DNA from: Ceratobasidium sp. AG-K
Lineage: Eukaryota; Basidiomycota; Agaricomycetes; Cantharellales; Ceratobasidiaceae
Length of the DNA: 64,000 nucleotides
Direction of reading: 5' to 3'
Assembly: GCA_037039685.1 (NCBI GenBank)
Contig: JAWNGF010000006.1
Span: 2,790,001 to 2,854,000 of the forward strand
Shown: positions 23,797 to 35,513 of the stretch, in pieces
How positions within the stretch are numbered: the stretch's first letter is position 1
How the letters are laid out: each line of letters starts with the position of its first letter
Notes under the pieces: generated by a model
What the model saw: the letters and a program-made list of their open reading frames with translations, nothing else
What the model was told of the DNA's origin: nothing
Database searches by the model: none
Position numbers and translations under genes: made by a program

Positions 23797-25967
23797 TCAC
23801 ATCGGAGCCCCCATCCCAGCTGCCATTGAAGCCAACTGGCCCGCCATGTCAGGGTAGTTCTTTTGGAACTCGAGTTGGGCTCGCGAGGCCTGCAAACGGA
23901 CGTGGTCAGCGATAGGCAGGTTGAGATGGTGTGCCAAAGTTCGACCGAGTTACACCATGGAAGCATAGAAGTGATTTTGAGGAACCAGAGACAGTACTCA
24001 CGTTCGCGTAACTCAATGCCTGTACCAACTCGGCCTCGGTCCTCGAGATCTCCGCGTGCTTGGCAAACATCTCAACTGCATCCTCAACCTTGCCTTGCTG
24101 CAACGACAGTTGCGCGAGCGTCGCCACAGCCGCATCGCATTCCTCGTCGAGCGCCAGTGCTTCCCGGCATAGCGTCGAGGCAGTCGCGAGATCTTGCTGC
24201 CATTGATAGATCGCCAAGGCTTTGTTGACGAGCGAGAGCGGGTTCGGCATAGGTCTTCAGGACAATCAAGTCAATAAGTGATAATGACGGAAGGCGAAGG
24301 AACAAACCTTTGCTTTTCGATCTCGATGGCTCGGTCAAACTTTTCAATGGCGTCTTGGAACCGACCCTGGTCTAACAATAGTTCACCACTGCAAAGCCGT
24401 AAGTTTCCGGCCTTCTCCGAGTCCAACAGTACCTACTAGTAATTGTATCCTTCGCCTCGGTCGGGGAACGACCGCAGTGTATACCTAAATGTCTCCATGC
24501 TTCCATCTAGGTTCCCCATCTTGTATTGGGCAACGGCAAGTTGGATGTGTGAAAACACGAAACTGGGATCTAGCTCTCTGGACTTTTCGTAGTCCTCTGC
24601 GGCCTTCTCGAAGTTGCTCAGGATAAATAACACTACAGGCTTATCAGTGGGGGCGACCTAGGAAGACGCTAGTACCCACCCTGCCCGCGATGATAGTACA
24701 CATCCGCGCATTTCGGATCCCTCTCAATCGCGCTTTCGAAAGCCGAGAACGCAGCCTCGGCCTCGTTAAGCTCCATATACACGCTCGCAATCTTTACCCA
24801 GCTCTGGATCAGGTCCGGCCACGCCCGAGTGCTCTCCATTAGGTCTGTCTTGGCACCGACCGTGTCGCCCATCAGGAACTTGAACGTGCCTCGCAGGTTC
24901 AACGCCTCGGCCAGTCCCTCGCGCCATGACTCGGATAGTCCACTGTCAATCGCAGCGTTGACCAGCTCATGTGCGCGTGCATAGTCCGATGCCGATAGCG
25001 CCTCCTGTGCTTGTCGCAGCTTGTAGTCACCCTCCGTCGGTTCCTGCGGGATCTCGATATGGGGCCTCTCCCTGAACGCAGAGAAGTAGGCGTTGATGAA
25101 CGTAACACTCGGCAGGCGGGGCTTTCTTCCTCGCATGATATCCTCTGCTTGCTTGCTGGACAGCTTGGCGAGCACACGCTCAACAGCGGTGGACGCATTG
25201 TCGTTTTTGAAGCGTTCGATGATGGCAAGGGCAGTAAAGTCGCGCAGAGCCTCTTCAAGCTTGTCTATCGCCTCGTAGGCGCCAGCGCGTCGGTTGAGGG
25301 CCTTGGCATATTTGGGGTCGAGAGCAAGGGCAGAAGTACAATCATCGATGACGCGTTCATACTGGGGCGGTTTCAAGTTGGTATAGCCTATGATCCTCGG
25401 TCAATTTGACTCCTGGTGATCTACTCCAAACACTCACATGCAGCACGGTTGGAGTAGAAGACAGCCTCGGGCTTGGGCGACATGGCTATTGCCTGGGTGT
25501 AGAGTTCGGCTGCGGCTTCAAAATTACGCGAGGTGTATGCCGAGTTTCCCTTGGACTTGAGCTCCGCCGCCCGAGAGAGTCGGTCTTGGAGAGGAAGTGC
25601 CTGGATCTGAACAGCGGTAAGTCCTAAGTTTGCATGATATGATATCGAGCAAATCGGAACTGGGTCAATGCGAGTGAGCATACACATCGATATCAGACGG
25701 ACCTTCATTGTTACCGCGCTCCTCGAGTATCGGCCCATCCGGCATGTTCAGTTTACTACCACCCTTTGACTTCTTCGCTGCCTTCTTATCTTTCTTATCC
25801 TTGGGCCTTGCCCCGCCCTTGTCGCCCCGGGATGAGGAATAGACATAATATCCGACCCCGGCTGCAGCGACAACGGCTGCGCCAATCACAATGCGCCTGT
25901 TCTCCCCAACAAACGTCTGAACACGTTCGACAATCGAGTCCTCTGCCGGCGCTGAAGTGGGAGGCAT
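23797..25967 (-). CDS. TOM70: mitochondrial import receptor Tom70-type TPR protein
   Basis: Outer-membrane receptor that takes Hsp70/Hsp90-bound precursors and passes them to the TOM pore. From ATG 25967 the N-terminus '[10 protein letters not shown]' leads into one membrane anchor, '[20 protein letters not shown]', then a Lys-rich linker. TPR repeats follow: '[20 protein letters not shown]', '[20 protein letters not shown]', '[19 protein letters not shown]', '[20 protein letters not shown]', '[16 protein letters not shown]' and '[20 protein letters not shown]'. It ends '...MAAGMGAPM' at TGA 23797-23799. The anchor-plus-TPR order and the length fit fungal Tom70. About seven short introns are needed. 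A TCACGTG box lies 70 bp upstream of the start. A decayed copy of its 3' half sits just downstream. Confidence 0.92.
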
Positions 25968-26078
25968 CGCAAAGGTTCTCTGGCTGTCGCAAGTTTTGCC
26001 TACGTCGTCGGTGGCGGTGTTTCCCTGTTTACCAGTCACGTGTGCAGATCATCGAGTAATCAATTATAGAACTGTCTA

Positions 26079-27670
<1,592 letters not shown>

Positions 27671-28217
27671 AAATATCCTATTTTGGCAGATTATCGTTGG
27701 AGTGGGACCAAAAGTTGATTCCGTTGATTCCGTTAGGTGGTTTGGAGGTGCTGACCGTTCGCAACGTCGCACGACGGGTTTTATGTCCTGCGGGTGGGCT
27801 TTTTGAGGTCCAATCCATCGCAGGCGTCGTCAAAGCAGACTCAAGCCTCTGGCACTTGGACCAGCAGGTCAAAGGAGGCGCCAGATCACGTGCACAGCTT
27901 AGACTCGCTCCGGACAACGATCACCGATGATCCATGTTCGCTCGGAAAACGAACCACTAAATCGGTAGAAGACAAGCCGCTCATTGCGGCTAGTTGACAA
28001 CTCACTCTAGTTCCGCGAGAATGTGTCCACTCTCCGCCCATCTCAGCGTCTGCTTTAAGCTAGGCGTTTCTCTTTACGAGGGGGTGATCCAGGCGCGGGG
28101 AGCATAAGCACCCGGGTGGCAATATTACGTTGAGATGTGGATCGATACGAATATGCATTCGTCGGTACGATATATAAGTCTGGCCAAAGGGTGCCCATCC
28201 CCCCAGCACGGACAAAC
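27671..28217. promoter_or_regulatory. divergent promoter region of the kinase and glucoamylase genes
   Basis: No gene was recognised between these divergently transcribed genes. A TCACGTG box lies at 27896-27902. Overlapping open frames at 27697-27997 show no domain. Confidence 0.45.
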
Positions 28218-30240
28218 ATGTACCTTCCATCGTTCTTACCCTCTCTCGTTTTGAGATTTCTCGCCCCCGAGGATGTAGCGCCAACAGAGAATGCGATGCG
28301 AGCATTCATTCAGCGTCAGTACCCCCTGGCCAAGCTGGGGGTATTGGACAATATTGGAAGTCAGGGTGCTTATGCAAAGGATGCGAAACCTGGTATAGTC
28401 GTTTGTGCACCAACTACCGTTCCGTACGACTACAAGCATACGTGAGCCATTTAATCTACGCAACTAAGCGAACATTAGTACCGATATCTTTTAATGAACA
28501 GGTTTATCCGTGACAGCGCTCTGGTAAGTGCCCCTGCCTATTATTTCTCTTGTAACATGATTCTGGTAGGTATACAAAACCCTCATTGACATCTGGGCTG
28601 ATGGGCGAGACGATTCCCTTTTACCCGGCATATATGACTGGGTTGCTTCTCAGGGGCGCCTCCAAAAGACGCCCAACCTAACTGGGAATTTGACCACTGG
28701 TGGACTTGGCGAAACCGGATTTAACATTGACGAGACTGTGTTTACCGGTTTGCCTCCTCTATTAATTCTGTTGTTTCTTTTCTGAGTGCTCTCTTATTTC
28801 CGTTTCCAGGTCCTGGAGGCCGCCCACAACACGACAACGCAGCCCTCCGTGCCTCGACCATGATCGACTTTGCCAACGGTCTCATGAAGCGTGGCCGGCA
28901 CAATCATGACTATATCGAAAACACCATCTGGCCTATAGTTGAAATCGACTTGAACTATGTAGCATACCATTGGAATGTTACTGGATTTAATCTTTGGGAA
29001 GAGGTACGTTGACTTATGTGGACAAGGGTATGGGGGCACGACTGTATGCGCCGTTTAGGTCATCGGCTCGTGCCATTTCACGGTCGCCGCACAAATACGA
29101 GGGCTGAAGCAAGGTGCCGCACTGGCTGGGTCCCTGGGAAGGAAGGTTTCTGCCAAGTTTTGGAAGGATGAAGCCGAGAATGCATTGTGTTTGTTCCAGG
29201 TGAGTTGAGGTACCTCGGGCCGCCGGCAGCTTCTTTACGCTGGCATTTCGTCTCGCTGGCATACATTTGTTATACATATCTGACGAAGGCGCTGACAATA
29301 TTTGTTGTTAGGACTTTTGGGATTCATCTCAATCTGTAATTGTATCCAATATCAATTGCGACCCCATCCTCCCTTGTCGCGACACAGTTGATATTGGATC
29401 GGTATTTACTGCCATTCGGAACTTTGACCCAGAGGCGGGGTGCGACAACGAGACGTTTCAGCCATGCTCTGAACTTGTATGTTCTCACCATCCCTTTGCT
29501 TGATTAATTATTGAATAGGAAGTAGGCACTAGGGAACCTGAAAGAAGTTGTCGACTCGATGCGTGGCATTTATCCTATCAATGCGGGCAGGTCGGACAAC
29601 GAGGCCATCGCAATTGGAAGGTTCACAAACGACTCATATGTGGGCGGGCATGCAAGTCTTTCTCTCTCTATAGTTTCTCCTAGCTGACTCTGAGGACTTC
29701 AGCCATGGTTCATCACAACATTCGCGGCTGCCGAACAACTTTATGACTCGATTTACACGTGGAATCGTCTAGGCAAAATCACGATCACCTCGGTCTCTTT
29801 GCCGCTCTTTGAGCAAATGTGGCCCGGCGCTCGCACTGGGACCTTCAAGCGCGGCAGTAAACAGTTTGGGAAACTACTATCGAGCGTACTTGAGTACGCC
29901 GACGGATTCTCGCTTATCAACCAACAGTATATCCCTGAGGATGGTTCGATGTCCGAGGTGTGTCCTTCCCTCGCTTAAGCCCAACATCAGCTCTAAAGTT
30001 TGTGGCTGTAGCAATATGACAAGATCACAGGCGAGCCTCGATCTGCTCTTCGTCTTTCATCTTCGTGAGTCCATGCTGTTCCCATCACCTCCTCGACTGA
30101 CATATGATTCTGATGGAAGCTATACGAGCGCCCTATCGGCTTTCGAGCGGCGGCAAGGGCGTGTCCCCGGCTCGTGGGGTGCGGCTGACTTAAAAGTCCC
30201 GAAAGTCTGCAAGCGTGGGCCAGTCCAGCCAGAAAACTGA
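28218..30240 (+). CDS. glucoamylase (glucan 1,4-alpha-glucosidase), GH15
   Basis: Releases glucose from non-reducing ends of starch and related glucans, normally as a secreted enzyme. Multi-exon gene; pieces in order are 'KLGVLDNIGSQGAYAKDAKP', 'GIVVCAPTT', 'IRDSALVYKTLIDIW', 'GGLGETGFNIDETVFTGPGG', 'RPQHDNAALRASTMI', 'GFNLWEEVIGSCHFTVAAQ' (catalytic acid Glu in LWEE), 'NDSYVGGHPWFITTFAAAEQ' and 'DGSMSEQYDKITGEPRSALR' (catalytic base Glu in MSEQ). It ends 'GSWGAADLKVPKVCKRG' at TGA 30238-30240. Only the catalytic domain is present; no CBM20 starch-binding domain follows. The substrate-site motif usually written TWTRDS reads 'TFIRDS' here, so one Trp is replaced while Arg and Asp remain. The N-terminus is only weakly like a signal peptide, so the start may lie in a missed exon. 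Confidence 0.92.
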
Positions 30241-30508
30241 GAAACAAATGTGATATGCTTGCGAAGTGAAGAATTTAGTCAAATGTATATGTAATCTAAA
30301 TTGTATCGTCTGATGATGAGTGGCTTGATGCACGGCGGAAATGTTTGACGAGGTGTGAACTCAGTGAAAGAATATTGAGGATTGAGGCGCGGTATGGCCG
30401 TTGTCCCGCCCGACAATCATCCACTGATTAACGTTGATGATGGTCAAGTCTGTCTCACGTAATCAAGGTTCAATTGATTTGGTTTCGACCCACGACGAGC
30501 GTGTACGG

Positions 30509-31804
30509 ATGAGCGATAACGGCGATGAGTTGGGGCTCGATAATGTGTTTGAGGTTCGTCCCCTTTGGTTCTACGGGATGTGATTCCAACTCGGAAGTAG
30601 GAACCCCCGAGACCGCCTACACCTCCCCCGACGTTTACTACGTACCAGCGCAAAACGCCCGGCGAATGGGCGACAATTGATATCCAGCTAGTCGGTCACC
30701 ATGTTCTTTGGGCACAGCACTTGTTCGTACTCCTTCTTCGTTGCTTTGGCCACTAATTTATGTGTGGCGAGATAGATGGAACGCAGCGATAGTCCTGGCT
30801 GATTACCTAGATACCCACTCTAGCCACCTCTGTAAAGGCAAGAGAGTGCTAGAACTAGGAGCCGGAGGTGCGCTTCCTAGTCTGGTCGCCGCCCTCGATG
30901 GAGCGCATCAAGTTCGTCATTTCTTTGAGCATCCCACCGATCAAATTAAATCCTTGGGCTTGCTGTAGGTGGTGATAACAGACTACCCTGATACTCCCCT
31001 TCTCGATAACATAACCCGGAACGTCGATCGCAATATCCCTTCCGACATACGAGGGCATGTCGCAATCCAGGTGAGTCCTATTGGGTCGGTAGCGAACAGA
31101 GCTTGTCGTCCTGATACGTGGATTGGGTGCGAAGGGCTACGTATGGGGCTCTGATCCTCGAAAACTTTTCGACCCGAGAACGAATGAGACGAGTTCCCAC
31201 ACGTGTGGCCAGGCATTTGACGTCATTATCCTGAGCGACTTGATTTTCAATCATTCTCAGGTGAGTGATCTGCGTGGACGTGTGTGCGGTCTAGGTTCTG
31301 ATGATGATTGTGGCTGGTATATGTCCAAATCCAGCACGCCGCGTTGTTGGATACATGTGAAGCTGCACTCGAGCCGGGCCGCCAAGCCCAAAATGGAGAC
31401 AAGTCGGCTGGTGAGGGTCCTTTCTTTGTCTCTTAGAGTCTGAGGTTTTTCATTTCGGTTCCTTCATCAGACCCCAAAGATTCTAACCACGAGGGGGGGA
31501 ATCTGGACACGCCCTGCGTGCTCGTGTTCTTTTCTCATCATCGGCCACAATATGTTTCGCGCGATTTGGAATTTTTCACCCGGGCTAAACATCGAGGTTG
31601 GTTATGTAAGCAAGTCGTCCAGACGAAAATGAATGTAAGTATTATAGGCTTCGGACCCCTGCTTCGATTTATCCGACAGAATTTCCTGGGCGTGTGTGCT
31701 TGGCATTTACATCATACCTCCCCTTGTAGGCCATGTTTCCCGATGATCCAGGCGACGAGGAAGTGCGATCGACAGTACATGGGTGGGTGCTGCGGCGGTC
31801 GTGA
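30509..31804 (+). CDS. EFM7: EFM7/NNT1-type protein methyltransferase
   Basis: SAM-dependent methyltransferase of the group that modifies the N-terminus and nearby lysine of elongation factor eEF1A (yeast Efm7/Nnt1), probably cytosolic. Spliced from ATG 30509: '[20 protein letters not shown]', '[19 protein letters not shown]', '[20 protein letters not shown]' followed by the SAM motif '[18 protein letters not shown]', '[16 protein letters not shown]', '[12 protein letters not shown]', '[16 protein letters not shown]', '[19 protein letters not shown]' and '[18 protein letters not shown]'. It ends '...VHGWVLRRS' at TGA 31802-31804. Length, motif order and the [10 protein letters not shown] post-motif match the family. 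Splice junctions keep one frame. The exact substrate is inferred from the family only. Confidence 0.88.
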
Positions 31805-32378
31805 AGGCGATGACTGGTTGCGATTGGTGCACGGGTCAATGCCAGTGCGCCTGAAAGGTGTTATCCAGTATCTAATTTGATATAAATTGCACCAGCAAGG
31901 CTCGTAGAAAATCAATCGGGCGTGTTGGGCTTCAAGTGTGTGGACGAATCATTGGGCATGCTGGAGAAGCTCGACCCTGGATTACCGAGGCTGGTATGTC
32001 CTCTATGGTCTTGTCGAACACATACAGCTATTATTACATTCCCACAATCCCGCAACTTCTTGCTATCGTCCCCGCAAGTCTGTCCTTGAAATACTAAATC
32101 CTTCGTTAGGGACATCTTCCTCTATCAGTGCTCTAGGCGTCGACAGCCCTGAGCTCAGCGTGGTCGCCATCAGGACCCAAAATGAAAGCGCTATCCTCCC
32201 CCGCCCCGGTATTAAAGCCCTGCTCTGCTCCGGATACACGTTGTGGACATTTCCCCTTGGGCTAGTCATCGTAGGCACTAATTGACGTGTGTTTCCCGTA
32301 TCTGAACATTGCCGAACTATAGGTGAGTGCTCGACGTGTGCTGTGAGGTGCCAGTGGCTGATTTGAACACCAGTCACC
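31805..32378. other. intergenic with one coding-like exon fragment
   Basis: At 31899-31993 (+) the sequence reads without stop as 'RLVENQSGVLGFKCVDESLG' and 'MLEKLDPGLPRL', with an AG before it and a GTATGT donor after it. I could not attach it to a start or to further exons with confidence, and I do not recognise it. The rest looks like the promoter of the next gene. Confidence 0.35.
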
Positions 32379-33353
32379 ATGCGCCCCTCGTTCATTGCTA
32401 CTACGATCCTTGCCTTGGCGTCCACCGCAGTGGCTACCTTTGACGAAGCTTGCCCCTCGCTCTACGCCCTACTTCCTAATCTACATGGCGACAAGTGTGT
32501 TTGCAAGCTTGGTTTGAAAACCGTGAGTATGTCTGCGACGGGGTCATATTATTATGCTAACTATTTTCACCCAGGCGCCACTCAAAAATGGATGCACAGC
32601 GGTCGTCAAGAAAGGTCTATTGGGTATCAAGTATTGCGAGGCGAGTCAACCTTACCATTACTTTGAGTGCTTGTGTCGTCCGGCTAACGCGCATACATCC
32701 AGTCCACGTGCCCCTCACCGCCCAAGCCTTCGCATCATTACACCCAGGCCAAGCGCAACCAGCCCATCCTCCTCCCAGATGGAAGTTTGGAACGTTGCCC
32801 CTCGGCCATGACTGCGTGCCCAATTGATCCACCTCCGGCATTGAACGGCGAGCGAGCAACCGCAACAATGTAAGTCTTGGTGATACCTTTCTTCATGCAT
32901 GGTTTCGCTTGTTCGTTATTGAAGTTTTCCATCACACCATGCCCGCTCGTTCTCCCCTTCTTGCACCTCGCTGCCCTACTTCTTTCATCACCTTTTCCTT
33001 CCATCTTTATTATTGCTTTTCACCCCGCCCTGGTTTCGCCACCCTTATCGTTTATCTCATACATTCTTACAGCTCGATGAATGAGCCGTATGAGTGCATT
33101 CAGCCCGCCGAGGACTTGTACAACTGTGGTGGATGCAGCTCGACTGGACTTGGCGTCTCGTGTGTGGATCTCCCTGGCGTCAAGGGTACAAGTTGCCAGG
33201 CCGGCAAGTGCGCCATATGTAAGTGTTTCTCAGATCTCGATTAGAATCGTCGTTGATGGGCTATCTTTAGACACTTGCCAAAAGGGATATACCTTGTCCC
33301 TCGATAAGGATGGCGAACAGTTCTGCGCCCGTAAAGTGATTCGTCGCGTCTAG
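32379..33353 (+). CDS. secreted cysteine-rich protein with CPL1-like domain
   Basis: A small secreted protein. ATG 32379 opens a clear signal peptide, 'MRPSFIATTILALASTAVA'. The mature part has an N-terminal Cys-rich section ('DKCVCKLGLK', 'NGCTAVVKKGLLGIKYCE', 'STCPSPPKPSHHYTQAKRNQ'), then 'GSLERCPSAMTACPID'. The CPL1-like domain follows: 'NEPYECIQPAEDLYNCGGC', 'CVDLPGVKGTSCQAGKC', 'YTCQKGYTLSLDKDGEQFC', and a stop at 33351-33353. The spacing of the cysteines and the 'YNCGGC' core match the domain first named from Cryptococcus CPL1, a secreted protein that affects host immune responses. Here the role is unknown; in a plant-associated fungus an effector or cell-wall role is possible. Intron 32641-32702 uses a GC donor, and the intron before the CPL1 domain is about 200 bp. 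Confidence 0.85.
32641..32702 (+). other. GC-AG intron in the CPL1-like gene
   Basis: Donor GCGAGT and acceptor CAG join 'GIKYCE' to 'STCPSPP' in frame. The nearby GT inside GCGAGT would put the rest of the protein out of frame. Confidence 0.65.
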
Positions 33354-33973
33354 ACTTCATGCATTGCACCACCCTTTCTCCGAAAAGAACGTTGTTTCCT
33401 ATGATATTGCCGCACTCGTTCTTAGATCATTCGTTTTCGTTTGCGGACAATGTGGTTCTTTGACGGCGCTTCTCCTACCTCTTCATTCCGACTTCTCTCC
33501 TGGGTTTTATAGAGTTTGTACTGGCTCACATACGCGAGATGAAGTTCATGTATCTATACACGGTGTTATGTTGTTCTGGCGATGTAATGATACAAACTCG
33601 TCGCACTCACTAGAAATGCGCGAGGTTTTTACGATCCTGACTCGATTGCCAACTGATTGATACTCCGTTTTCATGCAAAAGGTTCACGAATAATAATAAA
33701 AACTATCCACAAAGCTGGGTATTTTGTGTGCGCGCGAGCCTCGGTCTCGGATCATTCTGACCATCAAGGGGCTCCTCTGTCAGGCCCTTGCTCCCGCCGG
33801 CTGCTGGATCCCGCCGGTCCGGCAATGCTTGGTTCACATGACGTAGGCGCTCCCTTACTAGTATACCTAACCCTAAGTAGTCTATGGCTGGACGAGGGGT
33901 CGATCAAGTCAGTCAAGTGTATGGAAAGATTTCGGTAACACAACGCTTACCTCGGACACGAATCCTGCGGCCC
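33354..33973. other. 3' intergenic region between convergent genes
   Basis: Open frames at 33364-33660 and 33657-33938 (+) show no domain. The region should hold the 3' UTRs of the CPL1-like gene and of the small basic protein gene. Confidence 0.4.
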
Positions 33974-34293
33974 TTAGTCCTCATCCATTGGCAACTTGGC
34001 GGCCTCTTCCCGTGCTTTGGCTCGGCCACCCATCATGAGCGTCACGTAGTCTGCACCTCCAAGAACATGTCCCTCCCTGTTTCCAGAGGTTTTTGGTTTC
34101 AATTTCTTCGACTTAGGTTTGGGTGGGACCGGTGGGGGAGGAGCGGTGGGGTTTGCCTGAGATTTTGCATGTGATATGGACGAGCTGGATGCCTTGCCCT
34201 GCGTTGGTGTTACATATTAGTAGATAACTCGGGAAATAGTATATATTGATGCACCTGTTTATGTCGTTTGTGTAGTTTAGCACTCTTGCCCAT
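33974..34293 (-). CDS. small basic conserved fungal protein, 87 residues
   Basis: Two exons, 34255-34293 and 33974-34198, joined by a canonical intron, give 87 residues. The protein begins 'MGKSAKLHKRHKQGKASSSS', continues with a Pro/Lys-rich stretch ('TAPPPPVPPKPKSKKLKPK'), and ends 'GGADYVTLMMGGRAKAREEA' and 'AKLPMDED'. It has no membrane span or signal peptide. The 'GADYVTLMMGGRAKA' tail looks conserved (from memory, unverified), and the Lys-rich start suggests a nuclear or nucleolar protein, but I know no function. Two copies of a 15-bp element containing CACGTG lie 47 and 113 bp upstream. The gene is too short and spliced to stand out as one frame. Confidence 0.7.
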
Positions 34294-34339
34294 GTGGAGA
34301 GTGTGGTAGGTAAAATCAAATGAATTTTTGGATGAAGGG

Positions 34340-34420
34340 TCACGTGGTACAACTTTTTTCCTAAAAAAAAAATACATCTTTAACGAGCTACATGAACACC
34401 GGGTCTCACGTGGTACAACT
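34340..34420. promoter_or_regulatory. direct repeat TCACGTGGTACAACT upstream of the small basic protein gene
   Basis: The 15-bp sequence TCACGTGGTACAACT occurs at 34340-34354 and again at 34406-34420, same orientation, 66 bp apart. Each holds an E-box CACGTG. Both lie within about 130 bp of the start codon at 34293. Confidence 0.6.
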
Positions 34421-35513
34421 CGCCTATTTTTAGTTTTCCCCGGGTGTCGATGGCCAGATTCCGCTTTTGAACGTTAGGAATAATACATAGCTCATTGATC
34501 TTTTTATTTTCATTAATCTACTAGTCCAGTCTGAATCATCAAGCATGTCTGCAGCTGCGTCCGTTGTAAGCCATCCTCGCCACTCATACATTCGAGCGCG
34601 AGCAAGGAATAGTATGTCGCATGAGCTGCGTGTGTGAGCCATAGCCAAGTCAATCGAGTAGGTCACATGGGAAACATAGGCAAGAGAGTCAGTGTAGCTC
34701 GATGCGAGTGAGGAGACCGACTCTGTGGTGATTTCGTGTGGATGGAGTGAAATTCCGTTGAGGTTGAGGGCTCATCGGCTCGGACTAAATAGCTCGCGAC
34801 AATACAGGGATGGGAAAACGCGCTGGCAATCGTTGACCATGAAAATTGAGCTAATGTATGCTGCAGACCCGAATCTGAGCTTCTTGATGATCCAGCAAAT
34901 AGAGACCGCCTTCGTTGCCGCTTCGTCGGGTGCAACCGAACGGATCAGTGCTCACCCGGACCGGGATGTGACTTTCGCCCGGCTCGTTGGGCTACATTCT
35001 ACGAAAATCAGGCTGCTTCCGTCATCCCGTACACTTTGTCGAGCAGTCGATTCGACCAAATCTAACTCTGTTCTTAATTGATGGGTAGGGTGATGCATTA
35101 TCGGTTAGCCAAGTCCTCCTTAGCCCCATAGACAATCTCGCAAAGTATACTTAGATTCGGAGATGAAATTCGGTTAATTCAGTGAGCATTAGTGTTTTTC
35201 TGAATGATCCGTAGGGTTAGAAAGCACCGGGAAATGTCGTGGACGGTATGAGCCGATCTCTGTTCATTTATGGGGATGAACATGGAGCACTCTGAGTTCT
35301 CCTCTTCCTCTGGCTGTCTCAATCGCCGAGCGTATTATTTTTTTGCCTGAATGTTGCCGTATCTACGTTGATGCGCATATAACTAGTTACATTAAATCTA
35401 CTTAGTCCTTGCAAGCTCGGTGTCGTATCTGCGCGATGGGCAAAAAAGCTGTGCTGCCAACTGCGAAACCAAGTAACTCGTCCATGGTCTCTCTCGCCAT
35501 CTCCGGAGAAACT
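34421..35513. other. intergenic, no gene recognised
   Basis: About 1.1 kb with only short frames (34430-34666 and 34663-34935 minus, 34725-35081 plus) and no recognisable domain. Confidence 0.4.
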
